A stretch of DNA of 64,000 bases, taken from positions 62,001 through 126,000 of the forward strand of contig NZ_JAKZLF010000001.1 in assembly GCF_022808855.1 (NCBI RefSeq), written 5' to 3'. The stretch is from Anaeromyxobacter soli (GTDB taxonomy: Bacteria; Myxococcota; Myxococcia; Myxococcales; Anaeromyxobacteraceae). The stretch's first letter is position 1. Each line of letters begins with the position of its first letter. The notes under the pieces are model-generated. The model made no database searches. It had not been told where the DNA came from and worked only from the letters and a program-made list of their open reading frames with translations. Below are positions 48,498 through 59,500 of the stretch, in pieces. A program made the position numbers and the translations under genes.

Positions 48498-50110
48498 GAA
48501 CGCCGCCGCTCGCAGGAGACGCCGGCGCGCGGCCCGCGCCGCGAGCCATCCGGGTCGAGCCGATCTACCCGGCCGCCTTCCTGCTGTGCGCGATCGCGAC
48601 GCTGGTCCCGATCTGGTCGGTCGATTACCTGCCCATGGTCGATCTCCCCCAGCACGCCGCAGGAGCGTCGATGTGGATGCACCTGCGCGACCCGGGGTGG
48701 GGATTCGCGGACCGCGTCCGGCTCGACCTCGCGACGCCCTACGTGCTCTCGCCGCTCCTCGTGCGCGCCCTCGCGGAGCTCGCGGGGATCCCGGCGGCGC
48801 TGCACCTCGTCGTGAGCCTGGCGGTGATCGCGCTTCCCCTCGCCGCCGCTCGCCTCCTCCGGGCAGCGGACGGGGATCCGTGGGCCTCGCTCGCGGCGTT
48901 CCCCGCGGCGTTCAGCTTCTCGTTCCACTGGGGCTTCCTCCCGTACCTGGTCGCGGCGCCGCTCGCCGTCGCGCTGGTCGCGGCGGCGATCCGGAGCTCC
49001 TCCAGCCCCTCGCCCCGGCGCGCGCTGGAGCTCGGCCTCCTCACGGTGCTCGTGTTCTTCGCGCACGCCATGGCGCTCGCCGTGGCCGCATGCGCGGCGC
49101 TCGCCGTCATCGTCCACCGCGCGCCCGGCTGGCGGCTCGCGCTGCTCCGCTCGCTCCCCCTGGCCGCGCCCGTCCCGCTCATGATCTGGATCGCGCGCGC
49201 GAGGATGGGCGATCTCGCGGCGGCCTCCAGGCACGCCGACGAGGCGACGATCTGGGTCGACACCGCGAGGCGGATCACCGATCTCCCCGGGATGATCTTC
49301 GGGACGGCGCCCGACGTGCTGCGGGACGGCGAGACCTCCGGGATCCTCTCCGTCACGATCGCGCTCGCCCTCGCCGCGCTAGTTCTCCTCGCGCGGGCGC
49401 CGCGGCCGCGGGATCTCGGGCGCCTCGCCCCCCTCGCCCTCGTGCTCGCGCTCTACTTCGCGCTGCCCCACCACGCGCTCGCGGTCTCGTTCATCTACGA
49501 GCGGCTGACCGTGTTCATGGTGCCCTTCGCGCTCCTCGCGCTGAGCGCCCCGGCGCGTCCCGGGAGGAGGACGGCGCTCGCGCGGGCGGGCCTCGTGCTC
49601 CTCACGCTCGCCTGCATGTCGGTGTGGACCGCCCGCTTCCGGAGGTTCGACGCGGAGGCGCGCGGCTTCGACCGCATCGTGGACGCGGTGCCGCCGGCCC
49701 CGCGCCTCGTCGCGCTGCCGTGGCGCTCGTACAGCGACGCCCTGCCGGGCGCGCCCTATTACCTGCACTTCGGGGCGTGGATCCAGGCGAGGCGTGGCGG
49801 CGTGCTCGGGTACTCGTTCGCCGAGACCTCGGCGCAGGTGGTGCGGTACCGGCCCGGCGCGAAGCCCCCCATGACTCCGACGCTCAACCTCCGGCCCGAC
49901 CAGTTCACCTGGGCGACGGACGGCTGGTACGACTACTTCCTCGCGCGCTCCTTCGAGGACACCGGCGGGTTCCTGTTCCGGGAGGCGACGGAGCCCCTCG
50001 AGCTCGCCGCGCGCGAGGGGCCCTGGTGGCTCTACAGGAAGAGAGCGCGCGCGGAGCCCGACACCGGCGCGCGTGCTGCGGAGTCGGAGCGCGACGGGGC
50101 GAGGCCCTAG
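48494..50110 (+). CDS. Polytopic membrane protein, GT-C glycosyltransferase-like
   Basis: A 538-residue protein with about ten to eleven membrane segments and a soluble C-terminal part from about 390. The first external loop contains VDYLPMVDLPQHA with two Asp residues, at the position where GT-C enzymes carry catalytic acids. The C-terminal part is rich in aromatic residues (GWYDYFLARSF, GPWWLYRKR). I do not recognise a specific family. It starts by ATGA overlap with the preceding GT-C/TPR gene and ends in a short gap facing a convergent GT87-like gene, so it probably belongs to the same glycan or protein-glycosylation process. Confidence 0.7.
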   Translation: MRTPPLAGDAGARPAPRAIRVEPIYPAAFLLCAIATLVPIWSVDYLPMVDLPQHAAGASMWMHLRDPGWGFADRVRLDLATPYVLSPLLVRALAELAGIPAALHLVVSLAVIALPLAAARLLRAADGDPWASLAAFPAAFSFSFHWGFLPYLVAAPLAVALVAAAIRSSSSPSPRRALELGLLTVLVFFAHAMALAVAACAALAVIVHRAPGWRLALLRSLPLAAPVPLMIWIARARMGDLAAASRHADEATIWVDTARRITDLPGMIFGTAPDVLRDGETSGILSVTIALALAALVLLARAPRPRDLGRLAPLALVLALYFALPHHALAVSFIYERLTVFMVPFALLALSAPARPGRRTALARAGLVLLTLACMSVWTARFRRFDAEARGFDRIVDAVPPAPRLVALPWRSYSDALPGAPYYLHFGAWIQARRGGVLGYSFAETSAQVVRYRPGAKPPMTPTLNLRPDQFTWATDGWYDYFLARSFEDTGGFLFREATEPLELAAREGPWWLYRKRARAEPDTGARAAESERDGARP

Positions 50111-50153
50111 CGGACGAGCGACGTCCCCCGGCGACCGGCGGCACGCCGGCGGC

Positions 50154-51545
50154 TCAGCCCGCGACCGGCGCGAACACGTTCGCCACGTGGGCGGCGACGT
50201 ACAGCGCCACGAGCGCGATGGAAGCGACCGCCACTGCCGTGAGCTGGAGCTTCGGCGGAAGCGGGCGCACCGGCTCGGGGCGGCGGCCCGGGCGATCGTC
50301 GAGCGCCACGTCGGCGGCGAAGAACCCGGTGAGGGCGAGCAGCAGCACCGCGATCGCGGTCCAGAGCGGACCCGCGAGCGCCTCGAGGTGGAGCCTCGCC
50401 GTGAGCCCGGGCACGGCGGGATCGAGCGCGCGGAACATGTTCGTGTCGACGTTGTCCGGGAAGAGCACGAACGTCGCGGCGAGGTAGAGCGCGTTCAGGC
50501 CGCCGTAGGCGAGTGGGAAGAAAGCGGAGCGGTGCCGCAGCGCCGCCAGCACGAAGAGGACGAGCGCCGGCGCGGCCCACGCCATGTACTGGGGGAACCA
50601 GTAGCGCGGCGCGAGCAGGAACACCACGCTGCCGGCGTACAGGATGGCGACCTTCTGCCAGAGCGCGAACCCACGGAAGAGGCTCATCCAGACGCTCGCG
50701 ACGAGGAGCCCGGCGAGCAGCCACTCCGTCAGCGTCGTGCGCACCGGACCGTCCCAGAAGATCGCGTCGTACCCGTGGTTGCGGAACGCGAGGTAGCCCT
50801 CCCGGAACCCCGGGCTCCAGAAGGCCGCCACGATGGCGGCGCTCACCGCGGCGCCCACGGCGAGCGGGGCGAGCGCGCGCCGCCAGCCGAACTCGGTCAC
50901 GAGCACCGGCAGGAGGACGACGAGGAACACGACCGGGAAGTTCTTGAACCAGATGCCCAAGAACAGGGCGAGCACGCCAACGAAGGGGCGGCGCGTCGCG
51001 ACGAGGTAGGCGCCGAGGAAGGTCGCGGCCGAGGGCAAGAGGTCGAACTGCCCGAACACGAAGCCGACGAAGAGCAGGATGGGCGAGGTGAGGGCCGCGA
51101 GGAACGCGTGGCCTCCCAGGTCCTCCCCGTCCTTGCGGAGGAACTGCTCCCAGAAGCGGCGCGCGGTCCACGCGACGAGGAGGAGCGCCGGCACGTAGCT
51201 CAGCCTCGGCAGCAGGTACTCGGCGGCGGTGAGCGGCTGCGGCACGAGCCAGGGCGCGTAGCCGTAGAGCCCGAACAGCTTTCCCACCGCCACGATCGCG
51301 CCGAACCACAGATACGCGAGCGGCGGGTACGTGAACCCCTCGATGAACGGGCGCGCGGGGCCGTCGTAGACGGCCTGGTAGACGTTCCAGCGTCCCTCCG
51401 CGACGTAGTGGGAGGCCCAGACGATGTAGTCGAGGTCGCGGTGCGCGGAGAGCAAGGAGATGGCGAGCGCGAACACGACCACGCCCGCCGCCGCGAGAAC
51501 AAGGCGCTCCGTCGCAGCCCCGGCCCCACCCAGATTCAGCTTCAT
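50154..51545 (-). CDS. GT87-like membrane glycosyltransferase
   Basis: A 463-residue protein with about ten membrane segments. The first external loop reads RDLDYIVWASHYVAEGRWNVYQ, and a YPPLAYLWFGA motif follows; both are characteristic of GT87/mannosyltransferase-like (DUF2029) GT-C enzymes, which use polyprenyl-phosphate sugars. The motif PQYMAWAAP lies in a later loop. The ATG at 51545 has no strong ribosome site. It is convergent with the preceding polytopic gene and divergent from OmcS-like copy 2. The substrate is unknown. Confidence 0.75.
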   Translation of the reverse strand: MKLNLGGAGAATERLVLAAAGVVVFALAISLLSAHRDLDYIVWASHYVAEGRWNVYQAVYDGPARPFIEGFTYPPLAYLWFGAIVAVGKLFGLYGYAPWLVPQPLTAAEYLLPRLSYVPALLLVAWTARRFWEQFLRKDGEDLGGHAFLAALTSPILLFVGFVFGQFDLLPSAATFLGAYLVATRRPFVGVLALFLGIWFKNFPVVFLVVLLPVLVTEFGWRRALAPLAVGAAVSAAIVAAFWSPGFREGYLAFRNHGYDAIFWDGPVRTTLTEWLLAGLLVASVWMSLFRGFALWQKVAILYAGSVVFLLAPRYWFPQYMAWAAPALVLFVLAALRHRSAFFPLAYGGLNALYLAATFVLFPDNVDTNMFRALDPAVPGLTARLHLEALAGPLWTAIAVLLLALTGFFAADVALDDRPGRRPEPVRPLPPKLQLTAVAVASIALVALYVAAHVANVFAPVAG

Positions 51546-51966
51546 CGCGCTCCCGTCCGCCCCCCTGGGACGCAGCCGTTATCGCGTGGGCCTCTCGGCA
51601 GCGTCAAGCGGCGAGGGAAGCCGGGACGTCCGCCATCTGCGCTGCGGAGCCAGCGGTGAGGCGTGGACGTGTTCGCCGGCTTTGTCCATGCGCACGGGCG
51701 GGAGGCTCCTGCCCGAAGGCTGACCACAGTCAAATGTTCGAGTCCCGTGACGATGGCACACGCCTGTTCACTTACCGTCATCTGCGAGCACGGCTATTCT
51801 TCGCGATAGGCCTGGGACTCAACGCAATCCGACGGCGACGAGCAACGGTAGCGCCGCAACCGTCAATGGCTCGTGCAATTGCGTGCCGGGACATTTTCGT
51901 ATCGCGGATGTCCGACCGCCCGGTATCTTCCGCGCCCTCAACTCGCAGCAATCTGGGGGACCACCC
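51546..51966. other. Gene-free divergent region upstream of OmcS-like copy 2
   Basis: These 421 bases contain no credible gene. CRP/FNR-like site D lies at 51720-51733. The right part is less G+C-rich than its surroundings, as expected for promoters. I could not fix a -35/-10 pair. Confidence 0.5.
51720..51733 (+). promoter_or_regulatory. CRP/FNR-like site D
   Basis: CTGAC-CACA-GTCAA matches NTGAC-N4-RTCAA in gene orientation. It lies about 234 bases upstream of OmcS-like copy 2, the longest distance of the set. Confidence 0.55.
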
Positions 51967-53316
51967 ATGCGTTTCAAGAGGACCGCGGGCGCGCTCGTCG
52001 CGCTCGCCCTGGCCGTGCCATGTTCCGTGCTCGCGTTCCACGACGGCGGCGTCGCGACCTGCGACGGCTGCCACACGATGCACAACTCGAAGGGCAACAC
52101 TGCGATGGCCAAGAAGGGGGCCAGCACGCAGTTCCAGGGCTTCGCCTACCTGCTCCAGGGTAGCGACCAGAGCTCGACGTGCCTCAACTGCCACGCGGCG
52201 GCCGACACGGCGCCGAAGAGCTACCACGTCATGACGACGGGCGGCGGCGTGGTCGAGATGACCCCCGGCGGCGACTTCGCTTACCTGACGAAGAGCTACG
52301 TCACGCCGATCCGTGGTGCGCCCCCCACTAACGCGGCCGACAAGCACGGCCACAACGTCATCGCGGCCGACTACGGCCTCAGCGCCGACACGAAGCTGAC
52401 GACGGCGCCGGGCGGCAACTACGACGCGACGAAGCTCTCCTGCATCTCCTGCCACGATCCGCACAGCCGCGCCCGCATCGTCGACGCGGCCGGCACGATC
52501 GCGTCCTCCGCGCTCGGCGCGAAGGTCCTCCCGATCGACGGCTCCGGCTCCTACGGCGCCACCCCGACCGTTGACGCGGCCGTCGGCGTGTACCGCCTCC
52601 TCGCCCCCATTGGCTACGTTCCGATGTCGGTCCCGACCGCCACGGCGTTCACGGCCGACCCGCCCATCGCGGTCGCTCCGTCGACCTACAACCGCTCCGA
52701 GGCGACGTTCGACACGCGCGTCGCCTACGGCTCGGGCATGTCCGAGTGGTGCGCGAACTGCCACGGCGCGATCCACAACAACGGCATCAACGCCGGTAAC
52801 ACGAAGCTCATCCACCCGGCCGGCAACGGCGCGCTCCTGACGGCGCAGGCGAACGACCTCGCCGGCAACCCGCTCGGCACGACGATCGCGGCCATCTACA
52901 ACGCGTACAAGGGCTCGGGCGACCTCACCGGCACGCAGACCTCCTCGTACGACTCGATGGTCCCGTTCGAGGAGGGCACCACCGACATCGCCACGCTGGC
53001 TTCGCATGCCGTCATCGACGGTTCGGTGAAGGATGGTCCAGTGACGGGGAACGAGAACGTGATGTGCCTCTCCTGCCACCGTGCGCACGCCACTGCGTTC
53101 CCGCAGCTCTCCCGCTGGAACAACAACGCGCCCTTCGTCGCCGTCGACGGCCAGTGGCCGGGCAAGGACGCCGCCGCGGGCACCGAGATGGCGAACGGCG
53201 AGTTCAACCAGGGCCTGACGCAGGCCGAGTACAAGGCGGCCATGTACGACCGCCCGGCGACGCGCTACGCCTTCTTCCAGCGCTCGCTCTGCAACAAGTG
53301 CCACGCGAAGGACTGA
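51967..53316 (+). CDS. omcS: OmcS-like hexahaem extracellular cytochrome, copy 2
   Basis: A 449-residue protein, again with exactly six CxxCH motifs and the OmcS landmarks GMSEWCANCH, APSTYNR and terminal LCNKCHAKD. The signal peptide (ALAVPCSVLA-FHDGG) is unrelated to that of copy 1. From FHDGG to the stop both copies have the same length (1,281 bases including stop), with long stretches identical in DNA. Differences cluster near residues 107-132 and in one block, GTQTSSYDSMVPFEEGTTDIATLASHAVIDGSV. It has its own promoter region with site D. It is probably a nanowire subunit made under different conditions from copy 1. Confidence 0.93.
   Translation: MRFKRTAGALVALALAVPCSVLAFHDGGVATCDGCHTMHNSKGNTAMAKKGASTQFQGFAYLLQGSDQSSTCLNCHAAADTAPKSYHVMTTGGGVVEMTPGGDFAYLTKSYVTPIRGAPPTNAADKHGHNVIAADYGLSADTKLTTAPGGNYDATKLSCISCHDPHSRARIVDAAGTIASSALGAKVLPIDGSGSYGATPTVDAAVGVYRLLAPIGYVPMSVPTATAFTADPPIAVAPSTYNRSEATFDTRVAYGSGMSEWCANCHGAIHNNGINAGNTKLIHPAGNGALLTAQANDLAGNPLGTTIAAIYNAYKGSGDLTGTQTSSYDSMVPFEEGTTDIATLASHAVIDGSVKDGPVTGNENVMCLSCHRAHATAFPQLSRWNNNAPFVAVDGQWPGKDAAAGTEMANGEFNQGLTQAEYKAAMYDRPATRYAFFQRSLCNKCHAKD
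52036..53316 (+). repeat. Inverted repeat arm 2: omcS mature region
   Basis: Partner of 42154-43434. The arms enclose about 8.6 kb carrying both signal peptides and promoters, the NHL gene and five membrane-protein genes. I compared several hundred bases by eye and found runs of well over 100 identical bases. Confidence 0.9.
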
Positions 53317-53465
53317 TCCAGTGCTGTAGGCAGTGAATCAATCGCATCATCGACCATAGGTCGTCGCCGCCGCTCTCCCTGCCCGGGCGCCCGCCTCATA
53401 TCCCTCGCGCCGGCTCTCGGGAGTCGTGCTCGCCCAGCCATGCGACGCATGGCCGCACTGACCGT

Positions 53466-53479
53466 GTGACCGCGGTCAA
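53466..53479 (+). promoter_or_regulatory. CRP/FNR-like site E
   Basis: GTGAC-CGCG-GTCAA contains a perfect TGACCGCGGTCA palindrome and fits NTGAC-N4-RTCAA in gene orientation. It lies about 97 bases upstream of the giant cytochrome start. Confidence 0.65.
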
Positions 53480-53575
53480 CTCTGGGTTCACTCCCGTTCA
53501 GTAGGGTCGGCCTTTCCACGTGTGGTCAGTTTCACGACGCCGAGATCTCCCCCGGCGCGTGAGGGAGAGGTCGCC

Positions 53576-56500
53576 GTGCCCGACACGACCCGACGCACTC
53601 GCGCGTCGCGCCCCGCGCTGCGCCAGCCCTCCGGCCGCGCACGCGCGCCTCGTTCGCTCCCGCCGCTCGCGGCGGCCCTCACGCTCCTCCTCTCCGTTGC
53701 CTGCGGCGACTCCGGCGCACAGCGCCCCGCGGACCGCGCGGCGCCGCGCGCCCAGTCCGCGGCGCTCGTCGCCGGCGCGGGATCGCCCGCCCACGAGCTC
53801 TACGCCTCGAAGGGCTTCAGCTGCGAGGCCTGCCACCCGTGCGGCACCCGCTCGCCGGATGGTCACGGCGTCACCTGGATGGACCAGGCGAGCCCCGAGT
53901 TCCACGCCGCCTCTGCCAACCGCGACCTCGCGAGCTGCAAGCCCTGCCACGGGGCAAACCTGGACGGCGTCGGCGGCTCGGTCACGGTGTCCTGCGCGCA
54001 GTGCCATGGCGCTTCCTGGAAGACGACCTGCACGCTGTGTCACGGCGGCACGGACGGGACGACCGGCGCGCCGCCGAAGGCGACGTGGGGGAATGCCTCG
54101 GACGCGGTCCGCATCGGGACGCACACCTCTCACGTCGCCGCGGCGCACGCGCTCGCGGGCCCGGTGGGCTGCGCGATCTGCCACCCCGTCCCCGCGGATG
54201 CGCTCTCCGCGGGCCACGCGGACGCGACCACGGCGACCGTGGCGTTCACCGGCCTCGCCGTGCAGGGCGTGATCCTGACGCCCACGTGGGACCGCGCGCA
54301 GGCGACCTGCGCGAACACCTACTGCCACGGCGCGACGCTCGCCGGCGGCGCGAGCCGCACTCCCATCTGGACGGTCACCGACGGCTCGCAGCGCGCGTGC
54401 TCGGCGTGCCACGGCGCCCCGCCGCCCCCGCCGCACGTGCAGAACCCCGCCTGCGGCGAGTGCCACAGCGGCTACGGGGCGGCGACGGTGAACGCGGCCC
54501 TCCACGTGGACGGCAAGGTCGACGCGACCGTCACCTGCACCTCCTGCCACGGCTCCGCGGCGAACGCGGCCCCGCCGCGCGGCACCCGCGGTGAGACGCT
54601 CACCTCGCAGCGCGCGGTGGGCGCGCACCAGATGCACCTCGCCGGCAGCCCCATCGCGAGCCCGATCGCCTGCGCGGAGTGCCACGTCGTCCCCACCGCG
54701 ACGAGCCACGCCGACGGGCCCGTGCAGCTCGCCTGGGGTCCCCTCGCCTCCGCGCGCGGCGCGGTCCCGGGCTTCGACCCGGTGGCCCTCACCTGCGCCA
54801 ACTACTGCCATGGCCAGACGCTCGCCGCCGGCGGCGCGAGCACGACGCCGCTCTGGACCAAGGTGGACGGCACGCAGGTCACCTGCGGCAGCTGCCACGG
54901 CGCGCCCCCGCCGGCGCCGCACACGCAGAACCCCGCGTGCGAGCTCTGCCACGTCGGCTACACCGCGACGTCGGTCAACCTCGCGACGCACCTCGACGGC
55001 GCGCTCGACGTGAAGAGCATGACCTGCACCTCGTGCCACGGCTCGGTGCAGAACGCCGCGCCGCCTTACGGCACGCGCGGAGAGACGGCCACCACGGACC
55101 TCGCGGTGGGCGCCCACCAGCAGCACCTCGCCGGCGGGCTCGTCTCGAACCCGATCGCCTGCGGGGAGTGCCACCTCGTGCCGGCGGCGATGGATCACGC
55201 CGACGGCGGGGTGGGGCTCGCCTGGGGCGCCCTCGCGGCGAAGAACGGCGCAATCCCGCAGTGGGATCGCACGACCGCGACCTGCTCCTCGACGTACTGT
55301 CACGGCCAGTTCGTGGGCGGTAACCCGCTCAACGCACCCTCCTGGACGACGGTGAACGGGACGCAGGCGGCCTGCGGGACCTGCCACGGCGCGCCGCCTC
55401 CCGCGCCCCACCCGGCGAACGCGGCCTGCGGGGGCTGCCACCCCGGCTACACGGCGAGCTCCGTCGCCCTCGCGACGCACGTGAACGGCACGGTCGAGGT
55501 GGCGCTGTCCTGCAACTCCTGCCACGGCTCCGCGACGAACGCGGCGCCGCCGGCCGGCACCCACGGGGAGACGCTCGAGACGCAGCGGGCGGTCGGCGCG
55601 CACCAGAAGCACCTCGCGGGCGGCCCGCTCCGCGGCCCGATGGACTGCGCGGAGTGCCACGTCGTGCCGGCCTCGATGGACCACGCCAACGGCACACCGG
55701 AGATCACCTTCGGCACCCTCTCCAGGACCGACGGCGCGGCGGCGATCTGGGACCCGCAGACCCTCACCTGCTCCTCCACCTGGTGCCACGGCGCGCTCCT
55801 CCGCGGCGGCGGCACGAACCAGGCGCCGGTCTGGACGGGCGGCACGGCGCAGACGGCCTGCGGCACCTGCCACCTCACGCCTCCGCCCCCGCCGCACCCG
55901 CGCACGCAGATCTGCGACAACTGCCACCCGGGCTACACGATCACCAGCGTCGATCTCACGAAGCACGTGAACGGCGTGGTGGAGGCCACGAACCTCACCT
56001 GCTCCTCCTGCCACGGCGACAACTCGCGCGTGCTCGTCATGCAGGCGGACCCGCTCGCCATCGCGGCGCCGCCGTACGGCTCGCGCGGCGAGACGCTCTC
56101 CACCTCGCGCTCGGTCGGCCAGCACCAGGCGCACGTGAACCGCGGCAACGGGCTCTCCATCCCGAACAAGTGCCGCTACTGCCACGCCGTCCCGACCACG
56201 TTCGATCACGCGAACGGGGTCGCGCAGGTCACGTTCGGCAGCCTCGCCACGATGGACGGCGCGACGCCCACCTTCGACGGCCAGACCTGCTCGAACACCT
56301 ACTGCCACGGCTCGACGCTCGGCCGCGGCGGCACGGACCACAGCCCGAACTGGACGAACCCGGCGCCCGTGACCTGCACGACCTGCCACGGCGCGCCGCC
56401 GCCGGCGCCGCACCCGCAGGACTCCGACTGCATCCGCTGCCACCCGGGCTACACCTCGACGAGCGTCCGCAAGGCGACGCACGTGAACGGGGTCTCGGAC

Positions 56501-59500
56501 TTCCCGAGCGGCTGCAACAGCTGCCACGACATCCCGCCGATGACGGGTGAGCACCTCGAGCACCTCCACGAGCGCATCACCTGCGACCGGTGCCACGCGG
56601 GCTACACGACGACGAGCGAGAACCCGGTCCTCCACCGGAACGCTCGCCAGGACGTGACGCTCTCCGGCTGGGACCCGGTGCGCCGCACGTGCAACAACAT
56701 CGGCTGCCACGGGAGCGAGTACTGGGGCCGCACCGGCCAGGCCGCGCGGCAGAGCTGCAACCAGTGCCACGGCGTGCCGCCCGCGTCCGGCGAGCACTTC
56801 GAGCACAGCGAGTACGCGTGCAGCCGCTGCCACGGGACCGGCTACTCGACGACGACCACGAACACGGCGACGCACATGAACAGCGTCGCGGACGTGCCGT
56901 TCGCGTTCTACGACCGGACCACGCACACCTGCTCGAACACCGGCTGCCACGGCTACCAGCGCTGGGGCACGCCCTCCCCGGTGACGCCGAACTGCGCGAA
57001 CTGCCACGGCTTCCCGCCGGCGGCGCCGCACCCGCAGGACACGGCCTGCCAGAGCTGCCACCCGAGCATGCTGCCGTCGGGCGTCCTCACGGACACCCAC
57101 AACAACGGTACGCTCGACATCTCCGGCCAGGGCTGCCAGAGCTGCCACGGCTTCCCCCCGACGGCCACGCGCAAGGGCGGCACGCACCCCGCGGACTCGA
57201 ACTGCTACGGCTGCCACCCGACCACGGTCAATTCGAGCAACCAGGTGGTGCCGGACGGCACGCACAACGACGGCTACGTCCAGGTGGGCGGCGGCGGCGT
57301 GGGCACCTACGGCTGCCAGACCTGCCACGGCGATCAGGCCCGGCAAGCTCCCGCGGGCGCAGACGCGAACGTGAAGTCGGCGCCGCCGTTCGGGACGCGC
57401 GGTGAGACCGAGCCGACCACCCGCGCCGTGGGCGCGCACCTCGCCCACGTGAGCCCGGCCGCCGGCACGCTCGCCGGGCCCGCCGCCTGCTCGGAGTGCC
57501 ACCCGGTGCCCACCGCGATGGATCACGCGAACGGCGCCGTCCTGATCGCCTTCGGCGGGCGCGCGACGCTGAAGGGCGCCGCGCCGGTGTTCGATCCGGT
57601 CGCCGTCTCCTGCGCCTCCACCTACTGCCACGGCGCGACGCTCGGGGCGGGCGGCACGAGCCACGCACCCACCTGGACGGGCGGCGCGGCCGAGGCCGCC
57701 TGCGGCACCTGCCACGGCGCACCGCCGCCGCTGCCGCACACCCAGAACACGAGCTGCGGCGGCTGCCACGAGGGCTACACCGCGACGAGCGTGAACCTCG
57801 CGCAGCACGTGAACGGCACGGTCGAGATCAGCGCCATGGCCTGCAACTCCTGCCACGGCAACGCCTCGAACGCCGCGCCGCCGCAGGGCACGGCGGGCGA
57901 GACGGCGACGACGGCGCGCGCGGTCGGCGCGCACCAGCAGCACCTCGCCGGCGGGGCGATCGCGAACCCGGTCGCCTGCGCCGAGTGCCACGTGGTGCCG
58001 ACGGGCATGAACCACAAGGACGGCGTGGCCCAGCTCGCCTGGGGTCCGCTCGCGTCGGCCGGTGGCGCGGTGACGTCGTTCGACACGACGGCCCTCACCT
58101 GCACGAACTACTGCCACGGCGCGACGCTCGCGGCAGGCGGCTCGAACACCACGCCGCTGTGGACTGCGGTGGACGGCACGCAGGCCGCGTGCGGCGCCTG
58201 CCACGGCGCGCCGCCGCCCGCGCCGCACAGCTCGAACCCGAGCTGCGGCAACTGCCACACCGGCTACACGGCCACGACCGTGAACCTCGCGACGCACGTG
58301 AACGGGACGCTCGACGTGGTCCCGCTCTCCTGCACGTCGTGCCACGGCTCCGCGCAGAACGCGGCTCCGCCGGTGGGCACGGATGGCGAGACTCTCACGA
58401 CGTCCCTCGCGGTCGGCGCCCACCAGCAGCACCTCGCCGGCGGCGCTTACTCGAACCCGATCGCCTGCTCCGAGTGCCACGTGGTCCCGACGGCGATGAG
58501 CCACGCCGACGCCGCGGTGCAGCTCGCCTTCGGCACGCTCGCCAAGACAGGAGGCGCGGCTCCCGCCTGGGATCCGGTCACGGCCACCTGCTCCTCGAGC
58601 TACTGCCACGGTCAGTTCGTCGGCGGGGACCTGCTCAACGCGCCGTCCTGGACCACGGTGAACGGAACCGAGGCCGCCTGCGGCACCTGCCACGGCGCGC
58701 CGCCGCCGGCGCCGCACAGCGCGAACACCGCGTGCGGGAGCTGCCACGAGGGCTACACGCAGACGAGCGTCAACCTCGCGACGCACGTGAACGGGATCGT
58801 CGAGGCGCAGGCCTCGCCGCACGCGCCCGGCTGGGCCGACAAGGCGCAGCACGGCTACCAGGCGAACCTCACCGGCCTCGCGGGCTGCAAGAGCTGCCAC
58901 GGCGACCTCGGCGCGAGCACCTCGTGCGGCACCTGCCACACGAGCGCCGGCTTCGCGACGTGGGACACGAGCTGCACGTTCTGCCACGGCAGCACGACCA
59001 CGGGCCGCCAGAACCCGCCGGTGGACATCCAGGGCCGGACCGTCACGACGAACGTGAGCGTGGGCGTCCACGAGGCGCACGCGACGACGACCATCTCCGC
59101 GCCGCTCACCTGCGTGCAGTGCCACCCGGCGCGCACCGCGAGCGTCCGGACCGACACCGCCCACGTGGACGGCAACGGGATCGCCGAGGTCGTCCTCGGC
59201 ACGCTCGCCAAGACGGGCGGCGCGCCGGCGACCTACACACGGACGAGCGCGACGAGCGCGACCTGCGCCTCGACGTACTGCCACGGCCGCTTCTCGGGCG
59301 GCGTGAACTCCGGCTCGGGCGCGACCGTGGCGTGGACGAGCACGACGCAGGTCGGCTGCACGTCCTGCCACGGCAACCCGCCGAGCACCGGCCGGCACTC
59401 GACGCACCAGAGCAGGAGCGTGCCCTGCACGAACTGCCACAACGCGGTGGTGAACGCGTCGAACGGGTTCGTGGACAAGACGCTCCACGTGAACGGCGCG

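Noticed and set aside
54562-58850. CRISPR-like or satellite repeat array
   Set aside because: The period of about 489 bases is coding, in frame, and explained by repeated six-haem protein units.
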